A stretch of DNA of 9,786 bases from JAICLL01 sp035252155 (GTDB lineage: Bacteria > Planctomycetota > Planctomycetia > Pirellulales > JAICIG01), in NCBI GenBank assembly GCA_035252155.1, contig DATFDL010000362.1:1-9786 (forward strand). The letters are read 5' to 3'. The translations under genes and the position numbers were made by a program. Below are positions 4,988 through 9,786 of the stretch, one piece after another. Under the pieces are notes generated by a model that had not been told where the DNA came from, did no database searches, and saw only the letters and a list, made by a program, of their open reading frames with translations. How positions within the stretch are numbered: position 1 is the first letter of the stretch; every line of letters starts with the position of its first letter.

Positions 4988-6169
4988 TCAATGAACCAGG
5001 AACACCGGGGAATAAATCCCATTCAGGTTCGAGCCATTCGCGGCCCAGCCCGTTCCGCCCGCCCCGATCGCCCCCAGGGTATAGATCGGCGCCTGCTGCA
5101 CTGTGAGGTGCTTGCTGGTCATCGAACCCGTCAAGTTGACGTCCATCACGCGAATACCGCCGAAGCCGACGATGTCATACGCGGCATTGCCGCCATTGCC
5201 GACCACCGAGCTGAAGATCGGGATGATGCGGACCTGCCCGATGATCGAGGCCAGGGCGTCTTTGGTGCCGGCGCTAATGCCGGGCTTAGCCGGCAAATAC
5301 AAATTGCCGGTGCTGTCGAGTTGCAGTTTGCCGCCATACGACGAGAGATCGCTGGCCGACAGCCCGGATTCGATTTGTCGAACGAGCAGCGCGGTGCCGT
5401 TGCCGCCCACCAGCACCGTGCCGCGGTTGCCCGGCGAACCCGTGCCCTGCGGGAAGAGGTTGACTTCCAAGACGCCGTCGGGACCGCTCGTCACCGTGCC
5501 GTTGTCGGGGTTGTAGGACCAGTCGTCAGTACCCGAGCCGGCCAACAACGCCGTCCAGGTGCTCTGATCGAGCGCGTACGGTAAGAACATCAGGGCCGGG
5601 GTGCTTTGGGTCGATCCCGGGGGCACCGCGGTTGGAATGGTAAAGCCGTTGAAGTTGTTGAAAAAGGCGGCCGTGGCCGTGGCGCTGGTTGCTTCGCCGG
5701 TCACGCCAAAGATCTTGCCGAAAAAGCTCGGCACCAGGCCGTTTTCGGACGAGTTGCGGCGGACGGTCACCTGCACCGCATTGTATTGGTTGGCATCGCC
5801 GCCAGTTTGAATCGTGCCCGGCTGACTGGGATCGGCCATGTAACCGATCACGACATCGCTCGACGAAAGGCTGGGCGACGCGCCGCAAACCTTGTTGGCC
5901 GCGGCATACTGGGCGGCGACTCCCGGCGCCAACTGCGCGTTGGCCGCGGTATTGACCGGCGCGCCCGGCGTCGAGGTGTAGACCAGTTGGCCGCAGGCGG
6001 CCAAGGCCGCCGCGTCGGCAGTGCGCTGCAGCTCCGACTGACTGTTGGCCAGGTATCCCAAGTCGACCGCGAAGGCCAGCAGCCCCAGCATGGCGATCAT
6101 CAACAGGCAGGCCAGCACGGCGACCGCCCCTTTACGCGTGCGTTTCAGGTTGTGCGTGTAGTGTCTCAT
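4988..6169 (-). CDS. TadG-like pilus assembly protein
   Basis: Predicted 393-residue envelope protein with a TadG-like N-terminus. A short basic leader (HNLKRTRKG) precedes one membrane segment (AVAVLACLLMIAMLGLLAFA, about 15-34). Then come VDLGYLANSQSELQ (35-48) and ADAAALAA (51-58), the signature that follows the helix in TadG and related putative pilus proteins. The long C-terminal part is Gly/Ser/Thr/Asn-rich and probably extracytoplasmic. It has two Cys (59 and about 94) and no von Willebrand A motif that I can see. A good ribosome binding site (GAGGAGCG, 6 nt from the ATG) fixes the start. It is third from the end of a minus-strand series secreted protein, tadG, tadE, tadE that looks like one transcript. 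Its role in pilus assembly is inferred from the family only. Confidence 0.85.
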   Translation of the reverse strand: MRHYTHNLKRTRKGAVAVLACLLMIAMLGLLAFAVDLGYLANSQSELQRTADAAALAACGQLVYTSTPGAPVNTAANAQLAPGVAAQYAAANKVCGASPSLSSSDVVIGYMADPSQPGTIQTGGDANQYNAVQVTVRRNSSENGLVPSFFGKIFGVTGEATSATATAAFFNNFNGFTIPTAVPPGSTQSTPALMFLPYALDQSTWTALLAGSGTDDWSYNPDNGTVTSGPDGVLEVNLFPQGTGSPGNRGTVLVGGNGTALLVRQIESGLSASDLSSYGGKLQLDSTGNLYLPAKPGISAGTKDALASIIGQVRIIPIFSSVVGNGGNAAYDIVGFGGIRVMDVNLTGSMTSKHLTVQQAPIYTLGAIGAGGTGWAANGSNLNGIYSPVFLVH

Positions 6170-6199
6170 GGTGCGCTCCTCGTAGTGTCCGGTTGCCCA

Positions 6200-6219
6200 C
6201 CGGGCGGACGAGCGCCCGG
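6200..6219. repeat. GC hairpin between secreted-protein and tadG genes
   Basis: CCGGGCG (6200-6206) and CGCCCGG (6213-6219) pair perfectly over 7 bp around a 6-nt loop, in the 72-nt gap upstream of tadG. No U-tract follows on the minus strand. It has no GTAG-type head, so it is not counted among the REP-like set. A role as RNA processing or stability element is possible but unproven. Confidence 0.45.
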
Positions 6220-6241
6220 CGAGCGTTGATCTGAATCGTGA

Positions 6242-6892
6242 TTACTGCGGATGAACCACCTGCGGTGTCGTGTTTTGCTGGATCAGCTTGCCGTTGACGT
6301 CATACCAGCGAACCGCTTCGAGCGTCAGCGAGCTCACCAGATTGGTGGCGAAGCTCACGCCCGAGTTGGCCAACGAGACGTTCGAGTCGTATCCGTTCAA
6401 ATTGGCCAGCGACGTATTCACCGACAGCAGAACATCGCCAGTGCCGCCGAACTTGCCCCAGGTTTGCGAATTGCCGTTGGTTACCTGGAACGAGAGCACG
6501 CCGCCCGAAAGCGACATGTTTTGGGTCCAGGTGATCGTCTCACCCGCGGTCTTCAACATGCCGGTATCCGGAAAGTTGCAAGTCACCATCGGGCTGTTCG
6601 GGTCCCAGATGTGCATTTGCATCCCGCCTGCCGAATAGTCGGGCTGGGTGTGATAGTTCACATCGAAGGCGCAGTAAGCGTCATCGATGGTCAACGGTGA
6701 GATGACGCAGGTCACCTGCGGGCCGTTCACATTGGCGTCGGGCGTTAGCAAGACCAGCGACCAATCTTCCTCGACGCGGTAGACATCGGGGCTGGGGGCT
6801 TGGGCGTTTACGGCGCCGACCCAGGCAATCACGCAAGCCACGGCCGGCACAAGCAGCCAACGCGGCAACGCATTAGGAATTCTCGTTTTCAT
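6242..6892 (-). CDS. Secreted protein of unknown family
   Basis: Predicted 216-residue exported protein that I do not recognise. A signal peptide is clear: KTRIPNALPR, a hydrophobic stretch WLLVPAVACVIAWVGA (12-27) and a probable cleavage after Val-Asn-Ala30. The mature part is rich in Asn, Ser, Thr and Val, with alternating polar and hydrophobic residues typical of beta-sandwich folds. It has three Cys (62, 74, 105) and aromatic patches such as WSLVLL (44-49) and TWTQNM (121-126). No catalytic motif or anchor is visible. GGAGG lies about 10 nt before the ATG. It is first of the minus-strand set leading to tadG and two tadE genes, 72 nt from tadG, which suggests an envelope or pilus-linked role by association only. 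Confidence 0.8.
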   Translation of the reverse strand: MKTRIPNALPRWLLVPAVACVIAWVGAVNAQAPSPDVYRVEEDWSLVLLTPDANVNGPQVTCVISPLTIDDAYCAFDVNYHTQPDYSAGGMQMHIWDPNSPMVTCNFPDTGMLKTAGETITWTQNMSLSGGVLSFQVTNGNSQTWGKFGGTGDVLLSVNTSLANLNGYDSNVSLANSGVSFATNLVSSLTLEAVRWYDVNGKLIQQNTTPQVVHPQ

Positions 6893-7160
6893 GACACGCG
6901 CCCTCCGCAGAAGTGAAGTCGAAACGCGAAGTGATTTTGCCGGCGATACCGTGGCGGAAGTGAATGCCCGGTTCGCCTATTAAAAAGCGTAGTTCACAAA
7001 ACTGAGATGAGCGGCCGGTTCGCGGAGCGGAAATTGGCCAAGTCGCCACAAGTAGCGATGCCAGAGCGAGATGCGGCTGGCGATGCGACCGCGTCGGAGG
7101 ATGGCCTTCCAGGCCGTCCGGCTTCGCTTAGGTGGCTGGGGCAGAGGCTGGCCGATGCCC
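6893..7160. other. Intergenic region between the oxidoreductase and secreted-protein genes
   Basis: Both flanking genes run leftward, so this 268-bp stretch is the trailer of the oxidoreductase gene and the leader of the secreted-protein/tad set. It contains the REP-like palindrome at 7096-7118 and an AT-rich patch around 6978-7005 that could hold the promoter of the tad set. No convincing -35/-10 pair with correct spacing is found. The frames open here on either strand are compositional shadows. Confidence 0.5.
7096..7118 (+). repeat. REP-like palindrome (head GGAG)
   Basis: Head GGAG (7096-7099), arm GATGGCCT, loop TCC, arm AGGCCGTC; seven Watson-Crick pairs and one G-T type mismatch. It has the same design and nearly the same sequence as the unit at 1590-1613, with two compensated positions in the arms. 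It lies 43 nt beyond the oxidoreductase stop. Confidence 0.6.
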
Positions 7161-8456
7161 CTACCCCAGCTCCCACCCCTTGCGGTACGGCCGCCGCAAA
7201 AACTCCTCGGCGGCCGGGCAATTCTTGGCTTTCAACTGCTCGGCGTCCCACTCCAGGCGCTCGCCAAGCCGATAGGCCACATCGCCCAATAGCACCGCCT
7301 CGGTCAGCGCCCCGGAATAATCGAAATTGCATGTCGTCGGGCCGCCCGTCTTGCAGGCGCGAATCCATTCGGCGTGGTGGCCGATCGACCGCTCGATCGT
7401 CGGTTCGGGCGGCCGGTAGCCGACGAAATCCGACTCGGGATAGAGCTTCCAACTGCCGTAATCGGCCCGCAGCATGCCGCGCTCGCCCACAAAGATGTTG
7501 CCGCCGCCGCCCGTGGCAATGTTGTGAATCGTCGGCGGAATCTTGTCGCCGTCGTACCAGGTGAGCTTCAGCGGCGGCAGGTCGCCGCGGGCGGGAAACT
7601 CGTAACGCACGATCAGCCCCAGCGGGCAAGTCTCAGGATGCACCGCCGGACCCTCGGCCTCGATGGTGCTCGGCGCTCGCAGCTTCAAGGCCCAGAACGG
7701 CAGATCCATGTGATGACACGCCATGTCGGCCAGGTTGCCCCCGCCAAAATCCCACCACTTGCGCCAGTTGGCCGGCAGGTAGGTGGGATGGTACGGGCGT
7801 TCGGGCGCCGGCCCAAGCCAAAGCTGCCAGTGCAAGTGGGCCGGCACCGGCGGAGTCTCTTGAGGCCGGTTACCGCCGCCCCACTCCCGTCCAGCCCAAG
7901 TGTGTACCTCGCGCACCGGCCCGATCGCGCCGGACTGAATGATTTCGACCACCCGGCGATAGTTGTCGCTGGCATGGATCTGCGTGCCCATCTGCGTGGC
8001 TTTTTTCGACTGGGCCGCGGTTTGCGCCACCAGCCGGGCCTCGTAGACGTCGTGCGTCAGCGGCTTCTCGCAATAGACGTGCTTGCCCAGCCGCAATGCC
8101 ATGACCGTGGCCGGGGCATGCACGTGGTCGGGCGTGCATACCGTCACTGCGTCGAGATTCGACTGTTCGAGCAGTTTGCGGAAATCGTTGAACTTGGCCG
8201 CGCTTGGAAACTCGCTCGCCGCCCGGCCCAGATAGTTGTCGTCGATGTCGCATAGGGCCACGATGTTTTCGCCGCGCACGTTGTCGATGCTGAAGCGGGC
8301 CTGGTTGGCTGTGCCGATGCAGCCGATGTTCAGCTTTTCGTTGGGCGAGCGGCTTTCGGCGGCCGGCAGGCTACTGAAATAACCGCCCGCGAAGACGGCC
8401 CCGCCTAGGAGACCGGTTCGCTTCAAAAAATCGCGGCGATCTGGGCGGTGCGGCAT
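7161..8456 (-). CDS. Gfo/Idh/MocA family oxidoreductase with Tat signal
   Basis: Predicted 431-residue NAD(P)-dependent oxidoreductase, exported folded through the Tat system. The Tat signal is RRDFLKRTG (7-15), followed by a Gly/Ala-rich hydrophobic stretch and ALA-type residues near 30-33. The Rossmann glycine motif is GCIGTA (45-50). The family signature EKPLTHDVYEA (130-140) supplies the active-site Lys131. GGGNLADMACHHMDL (238-252) carries the His/Asp residues of the C-terminal domain. Such enzymes act on sugars, inositols or related polyols; the substrate is not predictable. The ATG at 8456 is chosen because the Tat motif follows at once and GGAG is 8 nt upstream. The frame is open to 8666, but that extension only translates promoter and palindrome sequence. 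A -10 box lies at 8497-8502. It is divergent from floA. Confidence 0.9.
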   Translation of the reverse strand: MPHRPDRRDFLKRTGLLGGAVFAGGYFSSLPAAESRSPNEKLNIGCIGTANQARFSIDNVRGENIVALCDIDDNYLGRAASEFPSAAKFNDFRKLLEQSNLDAVTVCTPDHVHAPATVMALRLGKHVYCEKPLTHDVYEARLVAQTAAQSKKATQMGTQIHASDNYRRVVEIIQSGAIGPVREVHTWAGREWGGGNRPQETPPVPAHLHWQLWLGPAPERPYHPTYLPANWRKWWDFGGGNLADMACHHMDLPFWALKLRAPSTIEAEGPAVHPETCPLGLIVRYEFPARGDLPPLKLTWYDGDKIPPTIHNIATGGGGNIFVGERGMLRADYGSWKLYPESDFVGYRPPEPTIERSIGHHAEWIRACKTGGPTTCNFDYSGALTEAVLLGDVAYRLGERLEWDAEQLKAKNCPAAEEFLRRPYRKGWELG

Positions 8457-8493
8457 GGGGGGGTTCTCCGGCGTGGAAGTTGGGCGGTCGAAC

Positions 8494-8510
8494 GACATTA
8501 TAATAACGTC
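8494..8510 (-). promoter_or_regulatory. Promoter -10 box with overlapping palindrome, oxidoreductase gene
   Basis: A perfect TATAAT occurs on the minus strand at 8502-8497, about 40 nt before the oxidoreductase ATG, and would give a short leader. It lies within the imperfect palindrome GACATTAT A ATAACGTC (8494-8510, seven of eight positions paired). This could be an operator over the -10 box. The -35 region would fall at or next to the first REP-like copy (8518-8539) and shows no strong TTGACA match. Confidence 0.45.
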
Positions 8511-8517
8511 CAGCCCC

Positions 8518-8653
8518 GTAGAACGGAATTTATGCCGTTTCCATGTAGAACGGAATTCATTCCGTTCAGTCGGTCGCCGCGGCTGGCGGCGGCAATGGCA
8601 AAGGACGGAATAAATTCCGTCCCACGACCGGAACGGAATGAATTCCGTTCCAC
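8518..8653. repeat. Four-copy array of REP-like palindromes, two per orientation
   Basis: Two + strand units have head GTAG: 8518-8539 (arm AACGGAAT, centre TT, one mismatch) and 8545-8566 (arm AACGGAAT, centre TC). Two - strand units have head GTGG: 8604-8625 (arm GACGGAAT, centre TT, with the partner arm changed to match) and 8632-8653 (arm AACGGAAT, centre TC). The palindromic cores of the second and fourth units are exact reverse complements. The array fills the gap between the oxidoreductase and floA promoters. The central spacer 8567-8603 is GC-rich and has no gene. Confidence 0.8.
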
Positions 8654-8659
8654 GTTGGC

Positions 8660-8688
8660 TTGACAAGCCCGCGCCGCGGCGGGACGAT
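8660..8688 (+). promoter_or_regulatory. Possible promoter of floA
   Basis: A perfect TTGACA -35 hexamer is at 8660-8665, inside the small palindrome GGCTTG A CAAGCC (8657-8669 region). With 17-bp spacing the -10 would be GACGAT (8683-8688), a weak match. The ribosome binding site GGAGGA (8695-8700) and ATG at 8708 follow directly, so the leader would be short. The -35 abuts the last REP-like unit. Confidence 0.35.
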
Positions 8689-8707
8689 TCTTTCGGAGGA
8701 CAATCTT

Positions 8708-9760
8708 ATGCCTTTATTCGCGGCCGACGACCTGATGACGGTCATCTATATCGTCATCATGATCGCCCTCCTCGTGGCGGCCATGATCTTTGTGGCGGTG
8801 TTTCTCCGGTATTTCAAGTTTTGGATCCAATCGGTCAGCACCGGTGCGGGCATCGGCATCTTCGACTTGCTGGGAATGACTTTTCGCAAAGTCAATCCTG
8901 CGGTGATCGTCCGCAGCAAGATCATGGCGGTGCAGGCCGGCTTGGGCGACAATACCGGCATCACCAGCAAAGCCCTGGAGGCCCACTATTTGGCCGGCGG
9001 AAATGTGCCCCTGGTCATCCGGGCGATCATCGCCGCCAATAAGGCCAAGATGATCGATCTCGACTTCAAACAGGCCACGGCTATCGACCTGGCCGGCCGC
9101 AACGTGCTCGAGGCGGTGCAAACCAGCGTCTATCCCAAGGTGATCGATTGTCCCGGCCGCAACTCGGGCCGGCAGACGCTCGACGCCGTGGCCAAAAACG
9201 GCATTCAGCTCAAGGTCAAGGCACGGGTCACCGTGCGGGCCAACCTGCGGCAGTTGATCGGCGGGGCCACCGAGGAGACGATCATCGCCCGTGTGGGCGA
9301 GGGCATCGTCAGCGCCATCGGCTCGGCCGAGTCGCACGCCGAGGTGCTCGAAAACCCCGATCGTATCTCAAAGGTGGTTTTGGCCCGCCGGCTCGATTCG
9401 CAGACCGCGTTCGAGATTGTTTCGATCGACATCGCCGACATCGACGTGGGCGACAACATCGGCGCCCGCCTGCAGGCCGACCAGGCCGAAGCCGACACCC
9501 GCCGGGCACGGGCCAGCGCCGAGAGCCAGCGGGCAATGGCCGTCGCCCGAGAGCAAGAGATGGTGGCGACCATCGAAGAGAGCCGGGCCCGGCTGGTCGA
9601 GGCCGAGGCCGAAGTGCCCAAGGCCATCGCTGACGCCATCCGCCACGCCAAGCTGAGCATCTTCGATTATTACAAGCTGCGAAACGTGCAGGCCGACACC
9701 GACATGCGCACCGCGATTGCCGGCGGAGGCTCGCGGGCGCCGGCGAGGGTGCAGCCATGA
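8708..9760 (+). CDS. floA: Flotillin-like protein FloA
   Basis: Predicted 350-residue FloA (flotillin-like, formerly UPF0365) that forms oligomers in functional membrane microdomains and recruits membrane proteins. The N-terminus is hydrophobic (TVIYIVIMIALLVAAMIFVA, 11-30). It continues into the conserved FDLLGMTFRKVNPAVIV (52-68). Then follow HYLAGGNV, an SPFH-type core (about 120-250) with KVKARVTVRANL (169-180) and IARVGEGIVSAIGS (193-206), and an Ala/Glu-rich coiled region (255-312). The tail IFDYYKLRNVQADTDMR is typical of the family. At 350 residues it is slightly longer than the roughly 330-residue Bacillus protein. The ATG at 8708 has GGAGGA 7 nt upstream, which rules out the in-frame extension to 8660. 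NfeD-type genes often accompany floA, but none is upstream here; the next gene overlaps by ATGA. Confidence 0.95.
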   Translation: MPLFAADDLMTVIYIVIMIALLVAAMIFVAVFLRYFKFWIQSVSTGAGIGIFDLLGMTFRKVNPAVIVRSKIMAVQAGLGDNTGITSKALEAHYLAGGNVPLVIRAIIAANKAKMIDLDFKQATAIDLAGRNVLEAVQTSVYPKVIDCPGRNSGRQTLDAVAKNGIQLKVKARVTVRANLRQLIGGATEETIIARVGEGIVSAIGSAESHAEVLENPDRISKVVLARRLDSQTAFEIVSIDIADIDVGDNIGARLQADQAEADTRRARASAESQRAMAVAREQEMVATIEESRARLVEAEAEVPKAIADAIRHAKLSIFDYYKLRNVQADTDMRTAIAGGGSRAPARVQP

Positions 9761-9786
9761 ACGCCTCGCCGTTGCTATTGGCCGAC
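9757..9786 (+). CDS. Start of a gene coupled to floA (partial)
   Basis: The ATG at 9757 overlaps the TGA of floA (ATGA), a usual coupling signal. Only ten codons are in the window, reading MNASPLLLAD, with no stop. The residues are compatible with the beginning of a small membrane or secreted protein, but no family can be named. The overlap suggests co-translation with floA and a linked function. Confidence 0.5.
   Translation, partial: MNASPLLLAD

Noticed and set aside
7374..8255. Long + strand frame opposite the oxidoreductase gene
   Set aside because: It is an antisense shadow produced by GC-rich third positions; the peptide has no recognisable domain.
8518..8653. CRISPR array
   Set aside because: The four repeats are about 22 bp, in both orientations, with irregular spacers of 5 to 37 bp, and no cas genes are present.
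8457..8666. N-terminal extension of the oxidoreductase frame up to 8666
   Set aside because: The extra 70 residues only translate the palindrome array and promoter (repeated NEFRST/TEFIPF-like peptides). The Tat motif right after the ATG at 8456 and its GGAG site define the start.

Overview
The window reads as chromosomal DNA of a GC-rich planctomycete, most likely of the Pirellulales type. This is inferred from the mix of genes: a Tat-exported Gfo/Idh/MocA oxidoreductase, FloA, stand-alone TadE/TadG genes, a short M50 protease and an ISOC-type cysteine hydrolase. The abundant intergenic palindromes support it too. No rRNA, tRNA, CRISPR array, transposase or phage gene is visible.

Layout. 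Minus strand, 1-1588: an M50 (site-2-protease family) membrane metallopeptidase overlaps an SGNH/GDSL-type hydrolase. The hydrolase stop in turn overlaps a possible TTG start of a gene that leaves the window. A 358-bp divergent spacer (1589-1946) is full of inverted repeats. Plus strand, 1947-3867: an isochorismatase-family hydrolase, a spacer made mostly of two different short tandem repeats, then a class V PLP aminotransferase of the alanine/serine-glyoxylate type. A large double palindrome lies between this gene and the next block, which converges on it. Minus strand, 6892-4043: a secreted protein of unknown family, a TadG-like protein and two TadE-like pseudopilins, probably one operon. 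Minus strand, 8456-7161: a Gfo/Idh/MocA oxidoreductase with a Tat signal. Plus strand, 8708-end: floA, overlapping by ATGA the start of a further gene cut by the window end.

The main finding is between the genes. Nine short palindromes share one design: a 4-nt 5' head (GTAG, GTGG or GGAG), an 8-nt arm, a 2-4 nt loop and the complementary 8-nt arm. Arm sequences differ and the partner arm changes with them. This is the design of REP elements mobilised by REP-associated tyrosine transposases (RAYTs). They occur singly (1590-1613, 4503-4526, 7096-7118), as an inverted pair (3898-3969) and as a four-copy array with two in each orientation (8518-8653). One head supplies the stop codon of a tadE gene, and one abuts the proposed M50 start. 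No RAYT gene is in the window, so any mobilising enzyme would act in trans.

Gene functions do not form a single pathway. There is a membrane/envelope theme (M50 protease, TadE/TadG, FloA, exported oxidoreductase) interleaved with two soluble metabolic enzymes. Unusual stretches include mutually exclusive inverted repeats at 1679-1874 and an octamer array followed by a heptamer array at 2547-2684, G-rich on opposite strands.
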